Shown here in pieces: positions 51,501-58,899 of a DNA stretch of 64,000 nucleotides. The translations under genes and the position numbers were made by a program. Location of the stretch: positions 211,655-275,654 of the forward strand of contig JAJAGP010000333.1 of NCBI GenBank assembly GCA_025084515.1. The letters run 5' to 3'. Under the pieces are notes generated by a model. That model was not told where the DNA came from. It ran no database searches and was given only the letters and a program-made list of their open reading frames with translations. This stretch comes from Ancistrus triradiatus (Eukaryota; Chordata; Actinopteri; Siluriformes; Loricariidae). Position 1 is the first letter of the stretch; the number at the start of each line of letters is the position of its first letter.

Positions 51501-54098
51501 GCGCCCTTTCTTTTGTCTAAACATGGAATTGAGTCTCTACGGAATCTATTTTTGTATTTTATGTTTTATTGTCTGTACCTTTTTTTGACAACACCCCAAA
51601 TTCCATTTCCTATGTTAAAACCATGGATCACTATTGTAATGATAATTTAACAAAACAATGGTATAATGCAATTATTCTACTGGTTGATTCAGAATAAAGA
51701 AATAATAATAAAAAAAAGATTTCCTTAATATCTCTACAGTTTCTCCTAGACAAAAGTGAGATCAAATAGAAAGAAAAATGAAACTTTTACGCAAGTCTCC
51801 TGTCTCTTTGAAGTCTGTCCAGAGCTAAAAGTCTCCCTCCCCTTGAATTTTAGCAGAGTTCTCAGTCAAGATTCACACTGTGCTCAGATGTGCCAAAATC
51901 TCATCACCTCATGTTTATCTGCTGCTGACAAAACGTTTCTTTGAATAATGTGAATGGTAACTATAATTTGCCATTATTTTATGACTCTGCACTTAACAAT
52001 AATATTTAAATACTTTACTTGGAATTTGAATGGTCAGTTACTGTACATATCAATTTTTACACTTAATTCATGCAAATGCATTGTCATGAATTGTTTTTAT
52101 GTCTACACTCATCACTCAACTAACATCATAACAATTGCATATGTCTTCAAACATAGAGTTAGAACTAAGGTACCTCATGTAACTCATTGCTAAGAGAAAT
52201 TAAGTGAATGAATCCAGGTCTTATGGTCAGGAGAGACAAAAACAGAGTTTTAATAGAATTTGAGAATAATTAAAAAATAACATTCAAAGAGGGTTTCTGT
52301 TTCTAATTTTCTTTCAAAAAACATTTACGTTAATTAAAATTAACTCATCTTTATCAACGGTGCCAGTAATTCTGGAGCTGACAATGGGTTTTTCATCACG
52401 ACAGCAATGTGCATTTAAGGCACGTCAGGTATTTCTGCTATTCAGATCCACCCGGCCACTCCCACAAGGTTTGTTAGGGCTCTTTTTTTTGTCTGCTTCT
52501 CTATTTATCAGTCCATTTATGGATAATCACTGTGCTGCATACAGCCGATTCACTTCTTCACCCCTAAGCTTCATGCAGCACCTCCTAGCCCATCTGTCTT
52601 TGTTTATCTCATTTGCCAATTTATGCATCAGTCCATTCATCTCTCTCCATCCACGGTCCTGCTAATCTCCCGCGTTTTATTCATCTTCCCCTTCCTCACT
52701 CCTCAGTTCTTCTAGCAGGACTTTTAAAAGGCCAGGCATGACATGGAGACAGAGACTGACTTATGGCTCCTGTCATCTTTTCCTTAGCTGTGTGCTGTTC
52801 TCCAGGCTACGCACTGTTGGTTGACCCACTTGTTATGAAGAAGAGCATCCATCTAGTGTCACATCATGTAGATTAGCTCAGCTATCCGTGCCATGAGGGT
52901 GAATGCCATATAGGCAAAAACATGTGATGTGGCAGCAAGAGCCCAAAATGACCAAACAATGTCACAGTACAACCCATGATTTATAGCAGAGGAGGACAGG
53001 GCTTATGCATACTCCATACCATCAAATCCATGATAAAGGTTTGCCTACCTTTACTTAACAGTGAAGTTTAAGGATGTGCCAATCCAACATGGCTAATATT
53101 GGCATGAAATGACATTGGGTAAGATTAGGCATATTTTCCAACCTGGGAAGAGGGTAAACATGGTCACTGAAGATTTTATTATCAGATCACACAGGTTTTG
53201 GCACACCTTGGATCCTCTGTTACCTGTGAATGGACATTTGCACAGTAGAGCTTACTTAATAGGTGCTTTCGCACCGGGGAACTATTTCATAGTTCTTAGA
53301 ACAGTGTCCTCTTTTGTCGTGTGTTCGCACTTCAAGGAACTCGTGATAATTGTAGTTCTTGCAACGCCATGTATAGGGACTTGTTTAGCTCCTATTTCAA
53401 AGTCTTTTCTCAGTGCATAGGAACTATTATTGACGTAGGTATGTAGTTCTCGGGGTAGCCCTGCAAGGGGTAGTTCCTCCCAAATGAATCCCTATAATTC
53501 TTTGGTGCAACAGTGGCTATTCATTGTGGCCGACCAATATCATCCCTTCATGGCAGCTGTTTATGGCTTGGTTTATCACATCAGCACACTTGGCTATTAT
53601 GACAGGAACAAGGTTACATCAATACACAAGTTTCATCAGTACATGGTCAATATCACATTCATTCGCAGGCAAATTAGTGTCTCCAATTCACCTAACTTAC
53701 ATGTCTTTGGACTGTGGGAGGAAACCGGAGCACCCGGTGTAAACCCACGGGGACACAGAAGGGACATGCAGACTCCACACAGAAAGGATCCAGACCTCTC
53801 CACCTGGGATCGAACCCAGGACCTTCTTGCTGTGAAGGGACAGTGCTACCCACTGAGCCACCTGTTTATGGCAGAAGGACACTTTCAGCAGGAGAATGAA
53901 CCATGTCCCTACTGTCATATAGTCATGGATTGGTTCCAGGAACATGACAGCAAGTTTCCCTTGCTTCCCTGACCACCACGACCCCTAGATCTTAAGGTAG
54001 CTATGCTGTCTTATGTGTCAATATTCATGTAGCATGATTTCAACGCCTAGTGGAGTCTACAGTATGACTAATTGCTGTAGTAACACACTTAATTGCAA

Positions 54099-54132
<34 letters not shown>

Positions 54133-54159
54133 ATAATGTATATATAGTATATATCTATA

Positions 54160-54207
<48 letters not shown>

Positions 54208-54352
54208 ATGTATATATATATATATCTATGCATATCTATATATATCTATATAATATATATATATATATATATATGTATATAATATATATATTCTATATAT
54301 ATATACATATATATCTCTATATATATATATCATCTACCTATATATCTCTATC

Positions 54353-54392
<40 letters not shown>

Positions 54393-57300
54393 TTACATAG
54401 TAGTATATATGTGAAATGATTCCAAAAGAAACGGTTATTAATCTGCTGCTTAAACAAACTTGCCCTGGATTCTGCATGAGAATGAAGGAAACAAACAACA
54501 TTTACAATTACTTTCTATTTTTATTACCACTATACTTGATTTTACTCTATTTTCTATTTTTCATCAAGCCTGCAACCTCTCTTTCCAGAATTAGGATTAT
54601 AATTATACGGGGTATGCTCACCCTCTCACATACCTTGGACCCAGCCTCATACCACCACTGATCCCAATCACTGGCAAATTGATTAAACTCACCTATCTCT
54701 AATTTCGTTAATCACATCCTTTGATATTCACACCCATTGTCTGAAGAGGTCAAAGCCATATGCGTTCAGGGATTGATTGTGTGCCGATCAGCTTTCAGTT
54801 CCTCTCTCTGGCCCAGCCTCACATTAACCTTCTCCCCAACCCTCCACCCACCTTCCCAAAATTTGCATTTTTCCTCTTTTCAATTGTCAACAATTTAGTG
54901 CATATATATGCATAAAATATAGTTGAACAAAGAAATAAATAAGCAAGACACAGTTTTCAAGACAACATATGTACATGTGATTGGGTAGGAAAAGGAAATG
55001 ACAGCCAACCGAAAGGAAAACTGCTTTTTAGGCTGAGAGTTAGCATTAGCAGCTAGCACCCTGAGTAAGTGTTTGCTTTTTATTTTCACTTTCAATCCAT
55101 TACTCACTGAAGTACTTGAGAATTTTCAACACTTTATTATAAAATAAGCTTTGTGCTTATGTTGTCCAACTGTAGGTTAAAGTAAGTGTAAATGTTTGAT
55201 AAGCTCAACTATGATACAATACAGACTATATTAAACTCATCGCTTCATACATTTAACCTGTAATGGATTTGTCAGAACATATCCCCATTGTAAATCAGGG
55301 AGCAACTCCATTAATGCATATAATGCTCATACAGTGTGGATTTTCTGGGGGTCTGGAATGGATTAATTAAATTTACATTATTTGCTTATTTACAGTTTTG
55401 CTTTGTGATATGGTGCACTTTCATGCTGGAAGAGGCCACTAGAAAGACAGGTAAATTGTGGCCATAAAGGGATGCACATGCACAGCAACAATACTCAAAT
55501 AGACTGCGGCATTCAAGCAATGATTTATTTGTATTAACAAGCCCAAAGTCTGCCAAGAACTTATACCCACACCATTATACCACCTACACCAGCCTGGACT
55601 GTTGACTCAAGGCAGGTTGGGTCCATGGATTTATTCTGTTGGAGCCAAATTCTGACCCTACCATCTGTGTGCCTCAACATAAATCAAGAATCATCACACC
55701 AGGCTAGATATGTCCCGTCTTCAGCTGTCCGGTTTTGCTGAGCCTATGCCCACTGAAGCTTTAGTTGTCTGTTCTTGACTGACAGAAGTGGAGGCCAATG
55801 TGGTCTTCACCTGTTGTACCCCATACATTCCAAGATGCTTTTCTGCTCACGACAATGGTACAGAGTGGTTATTTGAGTTACCATAGCCTTTCTGTCACCC
55901 AGAACCAGTCATTCTACATCGACATCTCTAATAAACAAGGCATTTCCGTGCTCAATGGATGTTATTTCTTTATTACACCTTTCCGGGTATACTCTAAAGA
56001 CTGTTGTGCATGAAAATCCCAGCTAAAGATAGAAGTTAATATCATCAATATTAATTAAACCAGCCCACCTGGCACCAACAACAATGCCACAGTTAAAATC
56101 ACCATCATTCTGATGGTTAATGTGAATATTATCTGTAGCTGCTGGCCTTTATCTGCATGATTTTATGTATTCCACTGCTGTCACATGATTGCATGAATGA
56201 ATAGGTGTACAGATGTTCCTAATAAACTGCTCGGTGAGGGTACATTCCAGACCTTGACACAGGCAGCTGCAACAAGTTAATCAAGGTTTTTTTTTATTCG
56301 ACCTGTGTGTGGTCATAATGTCATGACTCATCAGAGTATAATGATAATTAAACAAAGACTAATTGTGCAGCTCTAATTTTACATATTTGCATAATTCACC
56401 ATGCACCGTGACAAATCTAAAAGGTTAAAGTCTGCAATTAAGTGTGTTACACTGGGTCACAGGTTAAGTGTGATGGACGATTGTATTTATTTCAGAAAAT
56501 TAATTGACTTGTCTGAATAATCAAACAGGCTAAACTGAAAGTGGCAAATCTAAGCAGATAAAGCAAATCTAATCAGTAGTAAAACATTCTGAATTATTTT
56601 GTGCACTTGCTCTGGTGCTGTATGTGCGTACAGGAGAATGTAATACTCACACTGCAGGAGCTGGGTGTCGATGAGCAACTCGAGCGTCAGCAGCACTACT
56701 ACAAGGATCACACAGGCCACCAGCAAACAATTAAAGCCTGCACTCAGCAGACACATCTGCCATAGCGCTGCCCTCCTTCCACAACATGGCTTCAGCCAGT
56801 TTGACCTGAAAGACAGAGAGGGAGAGGGAGTGAGTATGACTTGATTCTAGCATCTTGTCCTAATTTCTGACCAAACAGTGTGAGAGATGATTATTCTATT
56901 GTTCTGTTAACATGATATTTTGTGGAGTAAAACAGCTCAGCGTTTTGATGGATCATTATTTTGGTAAAATTTGGTATATGTTATTTTCCTTGTCCCTATG
57001 TGCATGGTGACATATGATGTAAGTGAAGGTTATAGAAAAACATGAATGTATCATGCACTCTTTGGGAAAGATACATAATGGTAATTACAATATTAGTAAC
57101 AGTGTGACTCTACGTTTATGTACTGTATTTGCAATTCATTAGGCACAGTGTTAAAAACAAAAAGGTCTGTGTGTTACACTTGGTTATGCTCAGGGTCAAA
57201 AGGCAGTGGTAACTACATGGCTAAGGTACTGGAAGACTGAACAGAAGGCCAAGGGTTCCAGCAATGCCAAGCTTGAGTAAAGCCCTTAACCCTTACATGC

Positions 57301-58557
57301 ATGGACTGTACCTTGTAAGATTGAGTAAACTAAATGTTTCGCACTCAAAATATCCACCAATAGTAGCTCCTTAGGGNNNNNNNNNNNNNNNNNNNNNNNN
57401 NNNNNNNNNNNNNNNNNNNNNNNNNNNNNNNNNNNNNNNNNNNNNNNNNNNNNNNNNNNNNNNNNNNNNNNNNNNNATTCTGTCTCTACGTTTTTTGACC
57501 CTGTATTCTGTCCCTCTGACTACGATTTTTGCCTATCCCTTTTGGTACCACGTTTGTGTATTTTTGGATTGCCTGGCTTATGACCTTGGACTGTGTTACT
57601 ACTTCGAATCTTGCCTAACGTCTTAATAAACCTGCATTTGATTCTATACCCTGGAGTGTCTGAGTCGTCACACTACCACAGTCCCATTTGAGTAAAATAC
57701 TAAATATATAAGTAAATAACTATATACTATCCAAAGTACAATCAATAAAAATAGTTTTATAACACCATTTTAAAATTTGATCGTCCCTAGAATCTTTCAC
57801 CAACAAAACGAATCTGTCCAGTGTCTTGAAATGTTTTGGCACCCATGCAGTAATGAGATTTCTTCCTGTAATAAACAACCATAAGTAAAGACCCTTCTGA
57901 CCAGCTGTGATTGGTTCAGTTCTCATTTATGTGTAGTGTTCACACATCATCAGATTTTCGTGTGACCTTTTGCTGAGCAGGAAGGGTTTGCTATGATTAA
58001 TCGCTTATGCAGTGAATGTCTTTTTCTCTGCCACCCTCCCTCTTTCCCTCCCTCCTATAAAGACTGGCTAATTGAATTGCCCCGTTGATGGCCTTTTTCA
58101 CTCGTGTGCTCTCTGTATTCCTGTCACTCTCCAGCTTCCTCATCCTCTCCCTCTCTCTCCTCTTCCCACCATCTGCTGCTGTACCACTGCCATCTACAAT
58201 CTCTGTTTTGGCACTTTACAGGAATGCAGGGATATTCATTATCAGGAACATATGTTGTTAGCTGCATTTCATAATCATAGCAAGAATCTAGAGAATCTAT
58301 TCTCAGCAATGTGGCCAGACAAGAATTTGCATCCAAGGGCGTCCTGGAATTCTTCCCATTTTAACGTCGCTTTTGATTAAACGCTGACTGTGTCCGATAT
58401 AACATATCATATGGAGAACAACCATTTACGTAGAATGTTCCAATACGAGCTCCAAGCTTGTGCCACTCATGCTGTTCCTTTCCATGGGAGCGGATCCTGA
58501 TCTTGGCAGGATTGGGCTGGCTCATTGGTGGAGCTTGTCTACGCTCATCCTGTGTCC
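29357..58557 (-). CDS. TMEM266: Transmembrane protein 266, voltage-sensor domain protein (5' end incomplete)
   Basis: TMEM266 is a membrane protein with a voltage-sensor domain but no pore. The human protein is reported to move its sensor in response to voltage, to be modulated by external zinc and to dimerise. Exons in transcript order, all on the minus strand, are 58557-58430 (tentative), 56805-56651, 50589-50516, 49631-49575, 48354-48216, 41376-41261, 39565-39373, 31968-31906 and 29982-29357. The last eight join in phase with GT-AG sites and give 473 residues to a TAG stop. S1 is NCLLVACVILVVVLLTLELL. S2 is IIHWISLVILSIFF. S3 is around DGAVIVLSLAPM. S4 is ISLIITLRIWRVKRIID with Hv1-like RxWRxxR charges. 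A coiled coil from VKVEMEMELQQYEKAK to LAAEREAA follows, then a Ser/Pro-rich cytoplasmic tail. From memory the human protein has about 531 residues, so part of the N-terminus is missing or unrecognised. Confidence 0.93.
29983..30309. other. TMEM266 last intron, 3' part
   Basis: Short intron stretch with no recognised feature beyond the acceptor. Confidence 0.4.
30310..30966 (-). mobile_element. Tc1/mariner-type relic, family E, minus orientation
   Basis: The terminus actttattagatgtacctg lies at about 30319. The minus strand encodes remnants of the catalytic domain: WENWITEQWKDIAWSNES (first Asp replaced by Asn), a decayed second block, and a C-terminal region resembling NPVGHLWDEIEQAAQ. Multiple stops make it inactive. 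The DNA-binding domain is missing. Confidence 0.75.
30967..31524. other. TMEM266 intron, no recognisable feature
   Basis: No exon, RNA gene or named repeat is seen. Confidence 0.4.
31531..31690 (-). repeat. tRNA-derived SINE, family S1, decayed
   Basis: On the minus strand it has a B-box-like gtattcaagcccc and a tail with gtacctggtgcaagtcactc. It aligns by eye with 24588-24766 but has many substitutions, so it is an older copy. Confidence 0.65.
31906..31968 (-). CDS. TMEM266: TMEM266 exon encoding DDMNNYISQYYSEPSS
   Basis: This 63-nt exon has acceptor tttcttttcag and donor AGTG/gtaaga. It encodes NIIQDDMNNYISQYYSEPSS, a conserved motif of the TMEM266 tail, and joins its neighbours in phase on both sides. 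Confidence 0.95.
31969..32772. other. TMEM266 intron, no recognisable feature
   Basis: AT-rich intron sequence with no recognised feature. Confidence 0.4.
32775..33534 (+). mobile_element. Tc1-like element, family C, catalytic domain deleted
   Basis: Termini cagtggtgcttgaaagtttg and its complement, TA on both sides, 760 bp. It retains the transposase DNA-binding half from about 33031: DAHQVGKGYKTISKEFGLHQ, STVRQIVYKWRKF, LPRSGRPTKITPRAGRVIVG, then a stop at SK. It has lost all catalytic blocks, the opposite of the loss in the copy at 27867-29174. Confidence 0.92.
33535..35950. other. TMEM266 intron, mostly featureless
   Basis: I recognise no exon or transposon here. A pure CT microsatellite of about 25 bases with a few interruptions lies at 35130-35166. 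Confidence 0.4.
35130..35166. repeat. CT microsatellite
   Basis: About 18 CT units with one G interruption. Confidence 0.95.
35955..36495 (-). mobile_element. Tc1/mariner-type relic, family E, minus orientation
   Basis: The minus strand carries decayed transposase pieces: VGARRAVLSISETI near 36480, a second helix-turn-helix trace (ATVTQITTRY near 36310), then GAIPVS and a WTTENWTNVACSDESRFTL trace near 36140 with the first catalytic Asp. The C-terminal half is missing. The copy has many stops. Confidence 0.75.
36513..36592. repeat. Compound GATA / TA microsatellite
   Basis: Repeats of GATA (about 36513-36562) run into a TA run (about 36563-36592). It lies between two transposon relics and is likely length-polymorphic. 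Confidence 0.95.
36600..37640 (+). mobile_element. Tc1-type relic, further family, heavily decayed
   Basis: A transposase start MGKNRTIN is visible near 36613. A catalytic-domain block VKCGGGSLVT appears at 37401-37430, followed by SRAQGSLLGTYHGFNE. The phrase gccaataattgtggaactga at 36898 is shared with termini near 42600 and 52362. The frame is destroyed by stops and a probable internal rearrangement. Confidence 0.6.
37736..39030 (+). mobile_element. Nested insertion: Tc1 family A inside a family F element
   Basis: The left flank 37740-37803 (aagccaccattagatttgttgttttagc) and the right flank 38973-39030 (taccattgctaaaacaacgg, then ggtggcacagta) are the two parts of a family F element like 23136-23606. 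Between them sits a family A copy whose right end, ttttgccccactg, is at about 38954-38967 and whose left terminal repeat has been lost. Confidence 0.8.
37861..38850 (+). pseudogene. Tc1-type transposase pseudogene (family A)
   Basis: The N-terminus is the best preserved of family A here: MAKTKKLSKDTRKKIVDLHQ, then STIGKQVGVNKSTVGAIVRK (first helix-turn-helix). The second DNA-binding motif is partly readable. The catalytic domain shows a DPEEDWENIMWSRFETKTELW trace in broken frames (first Asp changed), VKHGGGNIMLWGCFSAEGTG, FQHDNDPKHTTRATKEWLRK, and a decayed C-terminus. Several frameshifts inactivate it. Confidence 0.88.
39031..39372. other. TMEM266 intron, no recognisable feature
   Basis: AT-rich sequence with no recognised feature. 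Confidence 0.4.
39373..39565 (-). CDS. TMEM266: TMEM266 exon encoding the distal coiled coil
   Basis: The exon encodes FEIRQLRAHLAQQDLDLAAE followed by a less conserved Ser/Glu-rich linker (64 residues plus one base). The heptad-like Leu spacing continues the coiled coil from the upstream exon. Acceptor ctccttctcag, donor GCAG/gtaatg. Confidence 0.96.
39742..39960 (-). repeat. Interspersed repeat family H, inverted copy
   Basis: Reverse complement of 18089-18314, with aagtcaagtcaagtcagatg at the left, tatagcgcttttt, and ggcggcgtagatgataaatc at the right. Confidence 0.8.
40008..40072. repeat. Tc1 family A terminal fragment
   Basis: The phrase gtggggcaaaaaagtattta and gccagccaccgaccgcgcaa match the outer 60 bp of family A elements. 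Nothing else of the element is left. Confidence 0.7.
40073..40937. other. TMEM266 intron, no recognisable feature
   Basis: AT-rich sequence with no recognised feature. Confidence 0.4.
40938..41035 (+). repeat. Interspersed repeat family H, 3' fragment
   Basis: It holds only the end of the family: ttaggagataatctaaactt through aaaaagcgctatataaataa and a (gacttgactt) run. Confidence 0.8.
41261..41376 (-). CDS. TMEM266: TMEM266 exon encoding the proximal coiled coil
   Basis: The exon encodes YVLQVKVEMEMELQQYEKAK and EEQLERLTQICQEQA, the helix leaving S4 and the start of the coiled coil. In the related channel Hv1 the equivalent region mediates dimerisation. Acceptor gtgtctccag, donor GCG/gtgaat. 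Confidence 0.96.
41377..42084. other. TMEM266 intron, no firm feature
   Basis: No exon or named repeat is recognised. Confidence 0.4.
42085..42620 (+). mobile_element. Tc1-type relic, same family as 36600-37640
   Basis: The left phrase agtgccataattattagcac and right phrase aggggtgccagtaattgtga look like its ends. Inside, 42247-42287 encodes VMDFSPQPPDLNPMKQ, the conserved C-terminal PPDLNP block. The rest of the gene is missing. Confidence 0.6.
42830..43270 (-). mobile_element. Tc1/mariner-type relic, C-terminal half of transposase
   Basis: The minus strand shows VVVHLFMAMVFPNGSGLFQH and HNAHCHTVLSKNCSGMV at 43050-43130, the second catalytic Asp region (usually QQDNAPCH, here with the Asp lost). 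A C-terminal tail near 42840 reads ALAEKGGPTQY. The first catalytic Asp and DNA-binding domain are absent. Confidence 0.72.
43271..44054. other. TMEM266 intron, no firm feature
   Basis: A short phrase at 43828-43875 (cagatgcttttatcgagagc) resembles the tail of SINE family S1. Nothing else is recognised. Confidence 0.4.
44055..44868 (+). mobile_element. RTE-type LINE, 3' fragment of the reverse transcriptase ORF
   Basis: It begins in the catalytic core with MMFADDIVICSENREQVEEN, where FADD is the reverse-transcriptase YADD-box motif. It continues with RRGMKVNCSKTEYMCKNERE, FRYLGSTVQGNGECGKEVKK and, after a frameshift near 44380, RPALLYGLETVALTKRQEAE and IRGTAQVGKFGRD to GKRRRGRPKRS. It ends in an aagaagaagaag tail at about 44850-44865, typical of RTE elements. 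The 5' truncation and frameshifts make it dead. Confidence 0.9.
45040..45218 (+). repeat. tRNA-derived SINE, family S1, best copy
   Basis: A box tggtagcctagcggg at 45042-45056, B box gggttcaaatccc at 45089-45101, then the family tail gtcgctctggataagggcgt and tgctaaatgctgtaaatg. The spacing is that of a tRNA-derived pol III promoter. Confidence 0.88.
45219..46128. other. TMEM266 intron, no recognisable feature
   Basis: An open stretch at 45775-46161 runs into the pogo-like element and shows no domain; I take it as chance. Confidence 0.4.
46131..46711 (+). mobile_element. Pogo-like non-autonomous element, copy 2
   Basis: Ends ccgtatttttcggaccatga and its complement, flanked by TA at 46129-46130 and 46712-46713; 581 bp. 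It has the same organisation as 20317-20900, including the relic around gaattcaacattaacgaatcaatggta, where copy 1 has a TAA stop and this copy has CGA. Both therefore come from one deletion-derived master. Confidence 0.85.
46714..48215. other. TMEM266 intron, no recognisable feature
   Basis: AT-rich intron sequence without a named repeat; pure A/T stretches at about 47095-47150. Confidence 0.4.
48216..48354 (-). CDS. TMEM266: TMEM266 exon encoding S3 and the S4 voltage sensor
   Basis: The exon encodes VFDGAVIVLSLAPMVASTVA, then S4 as AISLIITLRIWRVKRIID. The arginines lie in RxWRxxR order, the same spacing as in the Hv1 proton channel. Acceptor ttggccctag, donor GATG/gtaagc. Confidence 0.97.
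48658..49290. repeat. hAT-like or related MITE, copy 1, interrupted
   Basis: The left end attaggcgctttcgcaccaga and the run ctcctacgtcaaggtaaggt, cagtgcataggaaccctaaa are shared with 53258-53500. A piece like its far end (atagttctctggggagctct) lies at 49253-49290, so the element appears to be split by other sequence (about 48880-49250). The superfamily is not certain. Confidence 0.5.
49575..49631 (-). CDS. TMEM266: TMEM266 exon encoding the S2-S3 linker
   Basis: This 57-nt exon encodes TMFRIVVLGIWDYIENKVE, the S2 end and short intracellular linker. The aspartate/glutamate cluster is in the position of the voltage-sensor charge-transfer acids. Acceptor ctccttcag, donor GAG/gtaagc. Confidence 0.95.
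49632..50515. other. TMEM266 intron, probable Tc1 terminal fragment
   Basis: The phrase acatggccaaaagtacgtag (about 49789) resembles the terminus of a common fish Tc1 family. No transposase is readable. Confidence 0.35.
50516..50589 (-). CDS. TMEM266: TMEM266 exon encoding S2
   Basis: This 74-nt exon encodes TNALQFAGIIHWISLVILSI and FFTE, the hydrophobic S2 helix. The incoming codon is T|TC, giving Phe after LLQ of the previous exon. Acceptor ttctcctcag, donor GAG/gtgtgt. Confidence 0.93.
51041..51720 (+). mobile_element. L1-type LINE, 3' end of ORF2
   Basis: Reading shifting frames gives KQKWERETNSYISLESWTKY, then CWRNCGSQESNSFHLFWACS (the Cys/His-rich C-terminal motif of L1 ORF2, where cysteines and a histidine precede FWAC), then RKANTKGYLLLEASRNKI and FVEIWEKWKKYITPRRP. 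It ends with an AATAAAGAAATAATAA-like A-rich tail near 51695-51720. The copy is 5' truncated and frameshifted. Confidence 0.8.
51721..53257. other. TMEM266 intron, little recognisable
   Basis: A transposon-terminus phrase (cggtgccagtaattctggag) at about 52360 is the only repeat trace I see. Confidence 0.4.
53258..53500. repeat. hAT-like or related MITE, copy 2
   Basis: It starts ataggtgctttcgcaccggg and runs through tcttttgtcgtgtgttcgca, agtgcataggaactattatt to ggggtagttcctcccaaatg. It has no coding content. Internal blocks match 48658-48870. Confidence 0.55.
53510..53995 (+). mobile_element. Tc1/mariner-type transposase relic split by a SINE
   Basis: WLFIVADQYHPFMAAVYG (53512-53567) and AEGHFQQENEPCPYCHIVMD (from 53871), WFQEHDSKFPLLP then PPRPLDL are successive blocks of the same catalytic domain, from the region before the second Asp to the PPQSPDL block. 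QQEN replaces the usual QQDN. The material between them is unrelated and includes a SINE (53671-53864). Confidence 0.75.
53671..53864 (-). repeat. tRNA-derived SINE, family S2, minus orientation
   Basis: On the minus strand: A box ggtggctcagtgggtagcac, B box gggttcgatccca (53806-53818), and the tail with ggtttcctcccacagtccaa and aagacatgtaagttaggtga. It is the best-preserved S2 copy and is inserted in a transposase relic. Confidence 0.88.
54097..54391. repeat. TA/ATAC-rich microsatellite block
   Basis: About 295 bases of almost pure alternating TA with scattered C and G. Any open frame here, such as Tyr-Ile repeats, is meaningless. Confidence 0.95.
54392..55169. other. TMEM266 intron, no recognisable feature
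   Basis: No exon or named repeat is recognised. Confidence 0.4.
55170..55300 (+). repeat. Interspersed repeat family G, fragment
   Basis: It shares ggatttgtcagaacatatcccc and atattaaactcatcgcttca with copies at 3415-3785 and 4742-5012; only the end of the family is present. Confidence 0.6.
55555..56245 (-). mobile_element. Tc1/mariner-type relic, family E, minus orientation
   Basis: The block order matches 35955-36495: gagtggttatttgagttacc, then gtggtcttcacctgttgtac, then catcacaccaggctagatat. The terminus (ttcctaataaactgctcggtgagg) is at about 56215-56240. Transposase traces are readable on the minus strand only in pieces. Confidence 0.7.
56651..56805 (-). CDS. TMEM266: TMEM266 exon encoding the pre-S1 region and S1
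   Basis: The exon encodes SNWLKPCCGRRAALWQMCLL, a Cys- and Arg-rich juxtamembrane stretch, then S1 with the acidic pair in LELLID. Acceptor tctctgtctttcag, donor CAGT/gtgagt. It needs a preceding exon that ends with two bases of a codon. Confidence 0.94.
57204..57335 (+). repeat. tRNA-derived SINE, family S1, decayed
   Basis: Order of blocks is as in S1: cagtggtaactacatggcta, ggtactggaagactga, a degenerate B box ccaagggttccagcaa, then tgccaagcttgagtaaagcc. The copy stops before the assembly gap. Confidence 0.6.
57377..57476. other. Assembly gap (100 N)
   Basis: A run of exactly 100 unknown bases, the conventional placeholder for a gap of unknown size. It falls inside the TMEM266 intron between the tentative N-terminal exon and the S1 exon. 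The sequence on its right side is repeat-like. Confidence 0.99.
57477..57680. repeat. Possible retroelement end next to the gap
   Basis: The sequence right of the gap is pyrimidine-rich, then carries aataaacctgcat (poly(A)-signal-like) followed by gtctgagtcgtcaca. This resembles the terminal part of fish LTR-type retroelements. No coding remnant is visible, so the assignment rests only on general resemblance. Confidence 0.3.
57700..58429. other. TMEM266 intron between gap and tentative N-terminal exon
   Basis: I searched this for a small minus-strand exon that would repair the phase break and found none. A CT-rich stretch lies at about 58030-58180. Confidence 0.4.
58430..58557 (-). CDS. TMEM266: Tentative TMEM266 N-terminal exon
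   Basis: On the minus strand this stretch encodes TQDERRQAPPMSQPNPAK and IRIRSHGKEQHEWHKLGARI, an open, hydrophilic, coding-looking segment flanked by a GT-rich acceptor (gtgtgcacag) and donor TAC/gtaaat. It fits the soluble N-terminus that must precede S1. Its phase-0 end does not match the incoming phase of the exon at 56805, so either a small exon is missing, possibly in the assembly gap, or the real donor is elsewhere, for example at an in-phase GT further on. Confidence 0.55.
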
Positions 58558-58897
58558 CTGTGCACACAATCACACACACATTCTCACACACACACCATCT
58601 GGGGCCCACAGACTCCATCCTTCATAAGGAGCCAAAAAGATGATTGCTTAACAGCATGACTTTGCCTACATTTGATTAGCCAGACAATGTTTACATGCTT
58701 CAGTCATTGCCCTTGCTCTGTGTGAGCAAGAAGGACAGAGAAGACACTGGAGCCGAGTGGGTGGCTCAGAGGTGATGGCTGATTATAGCACCATAGCACT
58801 TTACAATACTATGACCTCCACAAAGTGCAAACTCAACTACACCAACAGTCAGCAGGTTGTTCTATGAACAGCTGAAACTGCACTCGTTCAGTAGGGG
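58558..58897. other. Upstream of the tentative TMEM266 exon
   Basis: A CA/GT-rich run lies next to the exon (58561-58600). I recognise nothing else. Confidence 0.4.
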
Positions 58898-58899
58898 TA

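Noticed and set aside
53484..53972. Open frame of 162 codons, the longest plus-strand one in the TMEM266 introns
   Set aside because: It is a composite of a transposase relic and a reverse-oriented SINE, not a gene.
54093..54419. Open frame of Tyr-Ile repeats
   Set aside because: It is a translation of the TA microsatellite.
57720..57926. Minus-strand open frame of 68 codons, considered as the missing TMEM266 exon near the gap
   Set aside because: It lacks flanking splice sites giving the needed phase and does not resemble TMEM266.
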